Shown: positions 9,558 to 19,434 of the stretch, piece by piece
Layout of the letters: each line of letters begins with the position of its first letter
Position numbering within the stretch: the first letter of the stretch is position 1
Origin: Emiliania huxleyi CCMP1516
Taxonomy: Eukaryota; Haptophyta; Isochrysidales; Noelaerhabdaceae
Direction of reading: 5' to 3'
Length of the DNA stretch: 64,000 bases
Assembly (NCBI RefSeq): GCF_000372725.1
Contig: NW_005198537.1
Span: 415,572-479,571 of the forward strand
The notes under the pieces: generated by a model
What the model saw: the letters and a program-made list of their open reading frames with translations, nothing else
Database searches by the model: none
What the model was told of the DNA's origin: nothing
Made by a program: the position numbers and the translations under genes

Positions 9558-11894
9558 TCAGCACGTTTCGCCGCACGTGCCCTTGCAGCACGAGAGATCG
9601 TCGAGGAACATGTCCATCTTGCGGCACGCCTCGACCGCCGACTTAGTGTCGCGGCCGAGGCCGCGGCAGATGGCGTTGGCGACGATCCCGAAGCGCTGCC
9701 TGAACTTGTAGATGAAGCAAAAGGAGAGCTTCCCGTGCCGCACCGAAGGGCCGACGAGGAAGACGCCGGGCACCTTCGTCGACTCGTCCTCGCTGGTCAG
9801 CAGGGGCGCGCCGGCCGCGCACCCCGTCGCCCGCTCGCGCGCGGCGTGCTTCTCCGCCGACTGTTTGGCCACGTCGTCCGCATCGCGCGCGAGCTGCTCG
9901 AGCAAGTCCTAACGGGCGTGCCGTGCGCACGTCACGGGGCGCGCCTCTCACCCACCGGAACCGGAAGCGGACTCTGCTCGAGCGGGGCCTTGGCCGGAGG
10001 GGAGGCGGAGGACGGGTCGGCCTCGTCCGGCGCCGCCTCGCCCGCGAACTTGAAGAGGTGGCGGGCGGCCGAGGCGACGGACCCCTCGAAGCCGGTGCAC
10101 AGCACGGGCGGCTGCGCCGTGTGCAGCACCACGTCCTCCCGGCCGAGCGTGCTGTGCACCGGGCTCGTGAACGGCTTGCGCATCGAGCGAGACATCGGGG
10201 GAGGGGGCGGGGCGGCCTGCCACTCGGCCGCCACGTTGAAGCCGCCCTCGGACGCCCTCTCCACGCTCACCACGCGGAGGGGCGCCATCAGCTTCGGGCG
10301 GGGCGAGAAGCCCGTTGCGGTCACCTCGCGCAGCCGCTCCGCGGTGTAGGGCGCCTGAGGGGCGCAGCGCGGACGCGTCGTGGGCGTGTCGTGGACGCGG
10401 CCAGCCTCTGCCGTGCGTGTGGGGCGCCAGCTCGGTGGACGGGTCCGTCGTCTGGACGTCCCACGTGCCGGTCGAGGCGAGGACGGTCGCCTGCCAACCA
10501 TTAGCCAAGCATCAGCAATCATGAGTGCTGTCCCACGTGCCGGTCGAGGCGAGGACGGTCGCCTGCTTGCCCGCCTTTGCGAGGTTGACGGCCGCGTCCA
10601 CTCCGCTCTCGTACCTGGCGGAGAGGACAGAGGCGACACGGTGGGCGCGGGGAGGCGACGGAGCGGTGGGCGCCGGCGACGAGGCGAGGGCGCGGGGCGG
10701 CGCTCGGAGGAGGGCACGGGTGGGCGCATCGCTCGAGAGGGCGAGGCGCTCTGGCTCCGCTGCACACCCGCCGATGAGCACGTACTCGTCGCCGGGCATC
10801 TCCTTCCAGGAGCGGACGCGCGAGTTGTGCGTGCAGAGCCCGGCGCCCGCAAAGGCGTCGGGGCTCTCTCGCGGGTACTGGAACTCGCCCGCCGCCCAGA
10901 CGACGTACCGCGACCGCTTGGTCACCTCCTCGCCCGCGGCGCGCACGCGCACGTTGAAGCCGCCGCCGTCGATGGGCGCGACCGACAGCACCTCGGTGCG
11001 GAGCTGCACGTTGAGCTTGGCGGCCTCGGCGATCTCGTTGATGTAGTCTGCGTACTGCGTGCCCGACGGGTGCTGCGCGTGCAGCGTGTACGCGGGCGAG
11101 GTGCCGTGGGCGATCGAGTTGAGGTCAAAGGACTTTGTCCAGCCCTGCAGGGCGGCGGTAGGCGGTGGGGCGCAGGCGGCGGGGTGAGGTTGCGCAGGCG
11201 AGGGCGTGGCGTGCGCCTGCTGGTTGAACGACGGCGAGATGAAGCGCATCTCCTCAGGCCACGACCGGAAGGAGGTGCCGACCGCCTCGCCGCGCTCGAG
11301 AACCAGCACGCGGGAGGGGTCGAGGCCAAAGATGGCGGTCAGCGAGAAGGCGATCCCGATGCCGGCCGCGCCGCCCCCAATGACGATGACATCTGCCGTC
11401 CACTCGGTGTCCGGCGCCCGAGCGTGGGCGTGGCTGTGGTTGTGGCCGCACGCATCGGTCTCGCCGACCTCTTGGACCTCCACGACGGTCTGGGCCTGCA
11501 TGCTGTCGTCGGGCAGCAGCTCTAGCAGCTTGCTGAGCCGCTCGAGCTCCATCAGCGCCTCTGCGTTGTATGGATCCATCACGGCCGCGAGCCGGAACGC
11601 CTCGTAGGCCTCCTTGAACTGAATGCGGCTCGGAGCCGCGTTGTCTTCCGTCATCACCGTGTCGAGCAGCGGCTGCAACAGTGCGCGCCCCTGCACGACG
11701 GCGAGGTCGGCGAGGCTTGGCAGGACCTGCAGCGCGCCAGACGCCTCAAGCGCGGCGTTGGCGTAGTCCTCGCGCTCGAGCAGTTGCTTGGCGCGTTCGG
11801 CTCCAGCCTGCAGGCCGGACGCCATGGCCAGCGCAGCCTCCGAGGACTCGGTCGCCATGTCCATATCGGGAGCCGAGGAAGAAGGGTCAGACAT
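9558..11894 (-). CDS. TPR-FAD/NAD(P) oxidoreductase with Cys-rich tail (6 exons)
   Basis: Predicted exons (minus) are 11894-11217, 11144-10768, 10614-10563, 10490-10428, 10354-9956 and 9908-9558; all phases agree, giving ~639 residues. The N-terminal ~130 residues are helical and TPR-like (YEAFRLAAVMDPYNAEALME). A Rossmann FAD-binding motif VIVIGGGAAGIGIAFS follows at ~162, then the NADPH-site region (EYVLIGG|YESGVDAAVNLA). The C-terminal FAD loop is STKVPGVFLVGPSVRHGKL, and the protein ends in DLSCCKGTCGETC. This is the layout of flavoprotein monooxygenases/thioredoxin-reductase-like enzymes; the terminal Cys cluster could be redox active. Introns 1, 3 and 4 use GC donors. The frame is open upstream to 12125, so the start is not certain. 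Confidence 0.75.
10458..10566. repeat. 37-bp perfect direct repeat at both ends of an intron
   Basis: Two identical 37-bp copies (minus strand 10566-10530 and 10494-10458, starting GCAGGCGACCGTCCTCGCC) have a start-to-start distance of 72 bases. The predicted intron 10562-10491 begins at AG|GC in copy 1 and ends at the AG of copy 2, so splicing leaves exactly one copy in the mRNA. Confidence 0.8.
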
Positions 11895-12133
11895 CTCACT
11901 TGACTTGTGCCGCTTTCCGGCACAAAAGCGTGCAAGCCGGATCCAGGATTCACACCGTGTGGGCACCCTGCTTTCCGATCTTCTCGGCGGCGGAGGAGAA
12001 GGAGAGTGATGGAGAGGCGGAGGAGGCGTAGGCGTTCGCCCCCATGAAGGCCGTCTACAAGGCCAAGGGCGTCGACTACGCGCGAGCGAGCGGGGAGAGC
12101 GGCGTTGTGACGGAGCAAAGTGCATTGCCGTTC

Positions 12134-12400
12134 TTATCTAGCGCGCCTCCGACTCTGCACCGGGCCGCCGCCGCCCTCCCGAGGACAGGAGATAATAACG
12201 GCCGCCTCGTCGTCGAGCTCGGCGGAGACGATGGTCGCCTCGCGTTTGAACCCCTCGAGCTGCTGGAGCGGCGTCGCACTCCGTCCGTCGAGCGTAACAG
12301 CAGTCCGCCCTCGGATGACTTGACACTTGTTGAGCGCGCCGTAAGCCGCCCCCGTAAGGCACGCGGCAGCCGTCAGGGAGCGCGATCTCGGTCAGCTGGT
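12134..12400 (-). CDS. possible small protein, 5' end unresolved
   Basis: A minus-strand frame ending at the stop 12136-12134 reads SLTAAACLTGAAYGALNK, then CQVIRGRTAVTLDGRSATPL and a C-terminal block FKREATIVSAELDDEAAVII. The composition is protein-like, unlike neighbouring GC-rich shadow frames. An in-frame stop just upstream means a 5' exon must exist; an ATG near 12430 is a candidate but no convincing splice was found. Family unknown. Confidence 0.4.
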
Positions 12401-12496
12401 GCCGTCGCGTGGGCACGGTGCGAGGAACGACATGCTGTGGCAACGACGAGAGCTGTGCCTCGAAGACGCGCGCGAACGGAGAGAGAAACGACAAAT

Positions 12497-12602
12497 GCAC
12501 CCACCCAACCACCCACCCACCCACCCACCCGCCCACCCACCACCCACCCACCCACCCACTCACCATCCGGGGCCTACGAAGCGTTTACCCACCCACCCAC
12601 TT
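12497..12602. repeat. (CCCA)n simple repeat
   Basis: An interrupted CCCACCCA tract, without protein-coding significance. Confidence 0.85.
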
Positions 12603-12887
12603 TTTCAAGAACGGACGTGCAGAGGCACGTGGTGTGAGAAAAAACGAAACGCAGGCGGGCGATCGCCTTCCGCCACGCGCCGCCCCCCCCGGCACTCCCA
12701 AAGCCGTGCGCCCCCCCCCACGCCACGCAACCTCATCCGCACGCACGCGCCCTCACTCGAGTGTGTGCTCGCAAACACGCACGCCAATGCCCACTTCCGT
12801 AGGCGTCGGCGCCAGTGCATGCACCTGGTCGTCTCGACTTCAACTACCAGCCTCGTCGCCCGCACGCTCGCGGCCCCACTTATAACC

Positions 12888-13151
12888 ATGGCTTCCAAAG
12901 AATTCCTGACGCGAACCCTCGCCGCCCGCGGCTTCCTCGCCTGGATCACGCAGCTCCTCGCCTCGTGCGCGTGGGTCGCCTCCGTTTTCATCTACGGCGG
13001 CTGGGAGCTTGGCGATCGCTTGCAGCTGGTCGCTGCGTTGAGCTGGACCGTGTCCAATGCATTCGCCGCACCCGAGGCGATTCTGCCGCTGCTCACTGCG
13101 CCGGAAGAGCAGGTTGCGGTCGAGGTTAGGAGCGTCAAGTCGGAGGCGTGA
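12888..13151 (+). CDS. small membrane protein (87 aa)
   Basis: ATG sits in ACCATGG context with TATAA just upstream. The product has a short N-terminal region (MASKEFLTRTLAARGFLAWI), one or two hydrophobic segments (LLASCAWVASVFIYGGW and LQLVAALSWTVSNAFA) and an acidic/basic tail ending RSVKSEA. No family is recognised. It may be an organelle or ER membrane subunit, but nothing proves this. No intron. Confidence 0.5.
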   Translation: MASKEFLTRTLAARGFLAWITQLLASCAWVASVFIYGGWELGDRLQLVAALSWTVSNAFAAPEAILPLLTAPEEQVAVEVRSVKSEA

Positions 13152-13484
13152 GCCTTTGCGCTTTTTATGCAGCATGTTGCATGGTCCATGGACGGCATCT
13201 CCCAGATCATCTCGACAATCTATCAGCTTGTCCCAAGCCTGTCCTCTTTCCGTGCGGTGAAGCGTTATTTTCCGCCCACGCACTGTTTTGAAGCGAATGA
13301 CACCGGACACTGCACACACAGAGACCTCAGCTCTATCCACTATCGTGCTCGCATTCCACGTGCTCGCACGCAGCGGTTGCCAGTGTGCAGTCGTGCAGTG
13401 TCCAGTGAGAGCAGTGTTCGCGGCGTCTCGCGCAGAGCCTCCTCTCGCTCTCCGCCTCTCCCTCTGGCACTGGCTCTGATCTCG
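13152..13484. other. intergenic, no gene seen
   Basis: Space between the small membrane protein and the convergent SGNH hydrolase gene; only 3'-end sequence is expected here. Confidence 0.5.
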
Positions 13485-14996
13485 TCACGACTCACGTGAG
13501 CCCTCCGCTCTTCTGCAGCCTGGCAGCAGCTGCCGCAGCAAGCGCTGTGCGTGGCTGCGCGAGACGGCGCCGGGGTAGTGCACGCCTGCGACACGCGGCG
13601 GACGGCCGTGATCGAGTGGCGGGGGTTCACTCGACGTGGGGCTTGCTGCGCGCCGTCGGGAGAGGCCTCGGGGTGGGCGCTGCTCTCGGTGTACATGTCG
13701 AGCACCGAGACGCCGGCGCGGCGCAGCAGCGGCGCCGCCGCGTCGTTGAAGGCGCGCGAGAGGTTCGAGTGCAGAAGCTTGACCTGCGAAGCCGCCACGC
13801 CACGGCGTCAGGCTCGTGCGGCCGGCGTTTGCTCGCGCCCGAAGAGCGGTGTGTGCGGGCGTGTGCGCGGGCGGATGCGGGCCGGCGGTGGCGCGGGGGA
13901 GGCGCGTGTGGCGGCGGGCTGGCGGCGGTGGCGGCGGAGCCTTCCATGCGGGCAGCGCGCGAGAGGCGATCGCCCCCACCGAGAGCCAGAGCAGCCTCGG
14001 CCTCTTCCGCTCGCGGCGCGCAGACAGCCGAGCGAGGGCCGCGTCGATGGCGTCGCCGAGGCGGGAGAGGAAGGTCTGCAGCGCCGCGGCGAAGGCGGCC
14101 GCGCGCTCGGCGACGCTGGCGCCGCTGCTGCTGCCGGCCTGGGAGGGAGGGAGGGCGGCGATTCGAGAGCGCGGCTCTCTCTTCGCCGCGTGGCGGTGTG
14201 GCGAGGTGTCGGTCTCTGGCGCGCTTCTCCGCGTCCCGGGAGGCCCCGCCCGCCCGGGTGGGGCTGAGAGAGGCCGGGGTCGAGCGGTGCGTGCGTGGCG
14301 GGCGAGCGCGTGTGTGAGTGGAGTGTGCGTTGCCTGCTGCGGGTACTGCATGTCCCAGAGCCCAAACGAGAGGACGATGGCATCGGGCAGCGCTGCCGCC
14401 TCGTCGGCGAGCGCGCGCAGCCACGGCTCGTCAAAGCCGGCCTCCCACGCGAAGGCCTTGAGCCGGAAGCCCAGCCGCATCACCTCGCCCCGCTTGCGCG
14501 GCGGCGGGCCGAGAGGGCGGTACGGGCCGGCGGTGGCGTTGGGCTGGACAAAGGCGAGGCTGTGCAGCGCGGAGACGCGGTGGAGGCGGCGGCGGCGGCG
14601 CGACGGCAGCGCGGCGACAAACTCAAAGGCGGCGCACTTGGAGCGCAGCGTCGGCGGGCGGCGCTCGAAGAGGACGCAGTTGTCCGAGTAGTTTGCAGAG
14701 TGGCCCGGGTGCGGCTGGCCCGAGCCGAGGGCCGCGCAGCCCGCGCGGCCGCCCGGCGAGGCCTCGATCAGCTCGGCGATGTCGAAGAAGAGGCCGCGGG
14801 ACACCGAGTCGCCGTAGACGACGAACCACGGCTGCGGGTCGAGGCCAGAGGCGCAGCGTAGCACGTCGCGCCCGCAGAGGGGCGTCAGAACGGCGCCGGA
14901 GGCCGACGCCTCGGGCGCGCCACCGGTCGGGTAGTAGCGCAGCGCGAGGAGGAGGAGCAGCGCGAGAAACGCCAGCGCGGTGAGTGCGGAGCGCAT
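13485..14996 (-). CDS. membrane-anchored SGNH/GDSL-type hydrolase (4 exons)
   Basis: Predicted exons (minus) are 14996-14334, 14138-13941, 13783-13654 and 13585-13485, ~363 residues. A signal anchor (LTALAFLALLLLLALRYY) begins the protein. The nucleophile motif VVYGDSVSRG (GDS Ser ~67) and the late block VLSFGLWDMQYP belong to the SGNH/PC-esterase fold. The catalytic Asp-His pair DGVHYPG appears only when the last intron is removed, which supports the splice. All three introns begin with GC (GCAACG, GCTCCG, GCGCGC) and end in AG. A Golgi-lumenal carbohydrate esterase or acyltransferase role, as in TBL/CASD1-like proteins, is inferred. Potential N-glycosylation sites (NYS, NAT) are present. 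Confidence 0.75.
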   Translation of the reverse strand: MRSALTALAFLALLLLLALRYYPTGGAPEASASGAVLTPLCGRDVLRCASGLDPQPWFVVYGDSVSRGLFFDIAELIEASPGGRAGCAALGSGQPHPGHSANYSDNCVLFERRPPTLRSKCAAFEFVAALPSRRRRRLHRVSALHSLAFVQPNATAGPYRPLGPPPRKRGEVMRLGFRLKAFAWEAGFDEPWLRALADEAAALPDAIVLSFGLWDMQYPQQATHTPLTHALARHARTARPRPLSAPPGRAGPPGTRRSAPETDTSPHRHAAKREPRSRIAALPPSQAGSSSGASVAERAAAFAAALQTFLSRLGDAIDAALARLSARRERKRPRLLWLSVGAIASRALPAWKAPPPPPPARRHTRLPRATAGPHPPAHTPAHTALRARANAGRTSLTPWRGGFAGQASALEPLARLQRRGGAAAAPRRRLGARHVHREQRPPRGLSRRRAASPTSSEPPPLDHGRPPRVAGVHYPGAVSRSHAQRLLRQLLPGCRRAEGSRES

Positions 14997-14999
14997 GCA

Positions 15000-15385
15000 G
15001 TGGCGCCGAGCCTCGCGCCGGCGCGGCTGGCGGCAACTAGGGATGTTCTGGCTTTCTTTTTCTTCAGTAAGCGCCTGTTCACGGCATACCGCGTTGGTGT
15101 CCAGTCCGAGCCTGGCTGTTCTTCACCTTTCTACCTACCTACCTACCTACGGCATGGAGGGTGAGCCACGCCGAAGTGAGCGTCAGAAGAGTCGTCCTTG
15201 CGCGAGGAGAGCTCGATAAACTCGAGGGGCCAAAATATGCCGCGAGTAGGGCAGAGCTGCGACGAGCAGCGAGAGCAAGGGAGCGGCAGGCGGCGGCACC
15301 CCGCCGCAGGACGAGGCAGAGGAGAGCGACGCGACCGAGGATGAAGCGACAGGAGGGAGAACGACGAGAGTGGGACGACCGCGGG
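15000..15385. other. intergenic with dispersed repeat and (CTAC)n
   Basis: CGCGTTGGTGTCCAGTCCGA near 15089 recurs near 35735. A (CTAC)n run lies near 15130. No gene is supported. Confidence 0.45.
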
Positions 15386-16500
15386 GTGGCATGAAGGTTG
15401 CAGCGAGAGTCGGCGAGAGACTGCGAGGAGAGATAGGAAGAGGCGGACGCCCAAGGGTGGGCGACGGCTAGCGCATCACACCCCTCTCCTTAAAATCCCT
15501 GTGTGGTGGCGGCCTGAGGGAGGGTGTAGAGGATGTAGAGTGTAGAGCGCTGTAGAGCTGTAGAGCTGTAGAGCGCTGTAGAGCGCTGTAGAGCTGTAGA
15601 GCTCTACATCCGCCGCGTGACGATGCGCCTGCGTTGTAGAGCGATGTAGAGGCGCTCTACAACGTGAAACCTCTACAACAACGAGCCTGTCTGCTGTGAG
15701 AGAGAGTTGTTTTGTTTAAACTCTACAACAAACTCTACATCACATAAGCGGCGAACGAGGCACGGTCGCTCTCCGACATGAGGCGCGTTGCACTTGCCAG
15801 TGCTGCCCTGGCCTTCTGTCTGCCCGCCCAATGGGTGGCAGGTGCCTCTGTGCTGCTGTGGCATGCCTCACGGCTGCGACTGGCCGGCGCCTCGGCGCGT
15901 CAGCTCGGCTCGGCGTAGCGATAGTGGCCAGCGCAACTCGCCTGGACTCAACGCTCAGCCAGGAGCTCCCGCACGCGCTGGCGCGAGTCATGGCGCAGAC
16001 AACGCGTCTGAATGCTCGCCTCGCCTCGCGCAAATGCGACCGTCCTCGCAGCCGACAGTCCACCGCCTGAAGCACAGCGACGAATGCGGCACCGGCGACG
16101 CATGGCAGGCTGGTCATGACGCAGTTGTAGGGTGTTGAGTGTGTCGTCAGAGTGACTCTCTGTGACTGTGTGTCAGGGATAGTCAGGGCCGTCCATCAGA
16201 GCTCCAGTAAGCTCGGAGACACCCCATTAGTGCGACTCGACCTCTTTGAGTCACTGCCTTCCCGGCGGTTTGGCTGTAGAGCCTCTACAACAAACTCTAC
16301 AACAAAATCGCGCTCTACATCGCTCTACAACGCAGGCGCATCGTCACGCGGCGGATGTAGAGCTCTACAGCTCTACAGTGCTCTACATCTCTACAGCTCT
16401 ACAGCGCTCTACACTCTACATCCTCTACACCCTCCCTCAGGTGGCGGCGTGCCGTCCTCCCATCCCTCCCCTTGCGTTGTCTGTTTTCTTTCTTTCTTTC
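15386..16500 (+). repeat. truncated retroposon copy A, split by a MITE
   Basis: 15386-15512 and 16442-16500 are the two halves of one dispersed repeat that is continuous elsewhere (42968-43132 and 36751-36873). It ends in a (TTTC)n tail. The halves are separated by the 929-bp element 15513-16441. Family: LINE- or SINE-like 3' end, judged by the variable 5' end and simple tail. Confidence 0.75.
15513..16441. mobile_element. 929-bp MITE with ~145-bp terminal inverted repeats
   Basis: The ends are CCTGAGGGAGGG...CCCTCCCTCAGG. The inverted repeats extend ~145 bp and are packed with TGTAGAG units; the left arm has one extra unit. A 6-bp target duplication TGGCGG flanks it (15507-15512 and 16442-16447). 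The interior has no transposase; a 46-codon signal-peptide-like frame at 15778-15918 is probably fortuitous. It is a non-autonomous DNA transposon of undetermined superfamily. Confidence 0.9.
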
Positions 16501-17303
16501 AGTCAGCGCAGAATCGAATGCTGTGGATGCCGGGCGGCCATCTGGAATCTGGCCTTAGTTAGTATCAACATTGTATTCTTCTCGAGCGAGGCGGGGGTGC
16601 CCAGGACCCCAGGTATGCTCTAGGCCTATGTGGGGTGAATGTGGGGGAAGAAAACAGACAAACCCAAACGAGGGATGGGGGAGGAGGACAGGGTCCACAC
16701 CTGCACGAGCAGGATTTTGGAAGGACGATCAGGGGCACAGGTGGGGCTCTCCTGCTCCTGTGGTCCTGACAAGGGACACGACAGGCTCGCAGGTCGCAGC
16801 GCGGTGCACAGTGGACTCCCAACTCCACTGGCGGTCTCATCTCAGTCTAGCGACCTGCCTCCAGCTTCTCAGGCACTGGCAGTCTCTCGCAACCACAGGC
16901 ACACTGACACAGGGGTGGCAGGGGCGGCGGCAGGAGTCTTCCTCATACTATGCGGGCCTCGCTAGAGGTATGTATGTATGTAGAGGTGCGTCCTCTGTGC
17001 GTGTGTCCTTGTCCTCGCCCTTGAGGGTCTTGACACTTGAGGGGGAAGCGGAAGGGGAAGGGGCTGTTTGTCTGTGGACTGTGCATGCATGCATGCATGT
17101 GTGTGTGTGTGTGTGTGTGGGTGGGGGGGGGAGGACTCTCGTCGGTTGGGAGAGAAAGAGAGACTTTTAGTCGGTTGGGTATCAAGGAACACACCTTCGT
17201 TCGCACCACGACCTTGATTCACACGCAAAAAGAATTCTTGCGTTGAACGTTGTGTAGGATTCCTAATTTCCTCGCAATTGAACGTTGTGTAGGATTCCTA
17301 ATA
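16501..17303. other. repeat-derived intergenic DNA
   Basis: Bases ~16630-16760 match, inverted, ~36020-36110 (core TGATCGTCCTTnCAAnATCC) and contain a second, inverted copy of the retroposon tail. A (GT)n tract lies at ~17098-17120. A 25-bp unit TTGAACGTTGTGTAGGATTC occurs twice, at ~17243 and ~17279. No gene is supported. Confidence 0.5.
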
Positions 17304-18426
17304 CCTCCCCCGGTATTTATACCGGTAGGGAGGCGTGTGCCGAATACAAAGTGGAGTCCCGCCCCGCAATAAGCGCAGATGTCCTCTTCAGCCTGCTGAG
17401 AGCTTCCTGGCCCGCGCGCGCGCTCCGCCTGGCGCGCGGAGCGACTCGGTGGACGTCCGAGCCCGCCGCCCCTCGCCACTGCACCCTGCTGGCCCATGCA
17501 GCGCGACACCGCCGGCGCTGCGCCTGCTTCCTTGCGCGCCGCTGGACGTCGGCCAAAAAGACCGCTGCCCTCTGGGGACCCGACTCCGCGAAGATCGCGC
17601 GCGCGTCGTGAATGCGGCGCGCGCGCGATCTCCGTTCCCGGGCACGCCGGTCGCAGTGACATGGGATCCCAGGCTCAAAACAGCACGCTCAACAGCGAGA
17701 GCGCCGCCGCTGCTCCTCCTCCCGCCGCCGGTCCGCTCACCGAGACAAACTCGGTGCCGCCGTTCTCGCCGCCGCCGCCGCCGCCGCCGCCTCGACCCTC
17801 GCCTCCGTCACCGCCGCCCTCCATCTCGCGGCGGCGTCCCTCTGATGGCGCGGGCGCCTCGCTCGCCGGCGCGCCTCGCCGCTGCCCCCCTCTCGCCGCC
17901 GCTCCCTCGTGGCCGCCGCCTCCCCTGTCAATCCCGCCGTCCGCACCACCGCTGCCACCGCCTCGCGCCTCGCCGCCGCCGCCACCGCCCTCCCCCTCGC
18001 CGCTGAGCGGTGCTTGGGCCTTGGCGAGCCTCCTCCGCACCGTCCCGGCCGCGGTGCGCACAGCCTGTGCACACTCTCGCCTTCTCTGTACTCTGACTGC
18101 GCCGCCGGCGCCGCCACGCATGCAGTTGGGTGCTTGGGTCAGCGGCGTGAGCCGAGAGGTGGCCCACCGCTGACAGCGCTCAGCGCGCGCGCGGGGGGGG
18201 GGCACCCCTGGTCCCCTCGCCGCCCAGACACACGCGCGGGACGCGCCCCGGCAGCAGCTCCTGCCTCCTCTCCGCTCTCGCGCCACCCCGCGCGCGGGGG
18301 CGTGACGTCTGTAGCGAGGCGACGGTGGGACGGTGTCCGACCCGTTCTGGGGTTTTCATATAATGCGGCTCTACTCGTATCGACCAATAAAATACCGGGG
18401 GAGGCCTGCGCAGCCTCTAACTATTT
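17304..18426. repeat. ~1.1-kb dispersed repeat, copy 1
   Basis: Near-identical over most of its length to 47639-48945. The left end CCTCCCCCGGTATTTAT and the right end ATACCGGGGGAGG are inverted copies of each other, as in a transposable element. The interior is Pro-rich in translation, but the frame is not kept between the two copies, so I do not call a gene. Confidence 0.75.
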
Positions 18427-18461
18427 CCTCGCAACGACCTCGAAGCGGAGCTGGAATCTAA

Positions 18462-19148
18462 ATGATCGTGGCCTCCGCCGTGCTACTCGTCTCTTTGTCG
18501 CCGCACGCGTTCGCGCCTGCGCCCGCGCCGCTGCTGTGGGGCGCGCCGCCGCCCGCCCTGAGGCCCGCCCGCGCCGATGGCGCCGCCATGGTCCTCGCTC
18601 CGTCGGCGCGCGGCCTCGGCGATTGGAATCCCTTCGCGCCACGCGCCGAGCGGATCCGGGAGGGCGGCTGCGAGGTGGACTTTCGGATGGAGATCGTCCA
18701 TCTGACCAAGCGGCGCGTCAGCGGCGGCGTCGCCATCGCCGCGCCCGCCGCAGACGTGTGGCGTGCGGTGACGTCGTACGAGCGGTTTCCGGACTTCATT
18801 CCGTCAATCATTTCGCACGATGTGCGGAGGGGGGAGGCGGGGCGCGCGGTGATCGACCAGGTGTCGCAGCTCTCGCGGCGGCTCAACATGCGCTCGCAGA
18901 TGACCCTCGAGGCGGTCGAGTCGCCCGACGCCCGCAGCGTGACGCTGCGGCGCGTCTCTGGGCACGGCTTTCTCGAGTTTGAGGGGCAGTACTCGCTTTC
19001 GCCGCGGCCGGACGGGAGCACGTACCTGGGGTACTCGGTCGAGCTGGTGCCCTGCCCCATCTTCCCTCTCCCGCTCGTCGAGCAGAAAATTCGGAAGGAG
19101 GTGCCGAAAATGCTGGCGGCAATGTCGCGCTACGCGCGCCGGTTATGA
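18462..19148 (+). CDS. plastid-targeted START-like (polyketide cyclase/COQ10-type) protein
   Basis: Intronless, 228 residues. The N-terminal ~45 residues are a signal-like stretch (MIVASAVLLVSLSPHAFAPA) followed by an Ala/Arg-rich, acid-free transit-like region. Residues ~75-215 match the polyketide cyclase/dehydrase START-like fold: VWRAVTSYERFPDFIPSI, later LEFEGQYSLSP and a C-terminal helix VPKMLAAMSRYA. Such plastid proteins bind small hydrophobic ligands and occur throughout algae and plants with unknown substrates. The gene begins immediately after the ~1.1-kb repeat, which must supply or abut its promoter. Confidence 0.75.
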   Translation: MIVASAVLLVSLSPHAFAPAPAPLLWGAPPPALRPARADGAAMVLAPSARGLGDWNPFAPRAERIREGGCEVDFRMEIVHLTKRRVSGGVAIAAPAADVWRAVTSYERFPDFIPSIISHDVRRGEAGRAVIDQVSQLSRRLNMRSQMTLEAVESPDARSVTLRRVSGHGFLEFEGQYSLSPRPDGSTYLGYSVELVPCPIFPLPLVEQKIRKEVPKMLAAMSRYARRL

Positions 19149-19434
19149 GATACGTAGCCGGTATATTGAACTATGTGGGTGTTTCAGCCGTGCGATTGGT
19201 GCGTGTTGTGTGTGGAGACGCGACGTGAAATCAGACGACCCGGCGCGCACAGCCACCAGATCGAAGATCCTCTCTCTCTCTCAGAGCTCGCCGTCGGCAC
19301 GATATCTCGCCCCGGGCCGACGTTTTTTGATCTCTGGGTCAGTGGGGGGCCGAGCCACCTCGGGGTGGCGGGCGGGCGGGCGTTTTGAAAAACAGAAAAC
19401 AGAAAACAGAGGGGGGCCAGGGCCCCCACTACGA

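Noticed and set aside
12497-12602. CCCA array as telomere-like or CRISPR sequence
   Set aside because: Simple microsatellite with no spacer structure and no matching telomere repeat elsewhere.
15540-15660. TGTAGAG repeats resembling a CRISPR-like or satellite array
   Set aside because: Units are short and have no spacers; they form the inverted arms of a MITE with a proven target duplication.
15778-15918. Short signal-peptide-like open frame inside the 929-bp MITE
   Set aside because: 46 codons, no homology recognised, no transposase motif; most likely chance.
17496-18173. Proline-rich protein in the ~1.1-kb repeat
   Set aside because: The second copy of the repeat does not keep the frame or length, so coding selection is not supported.
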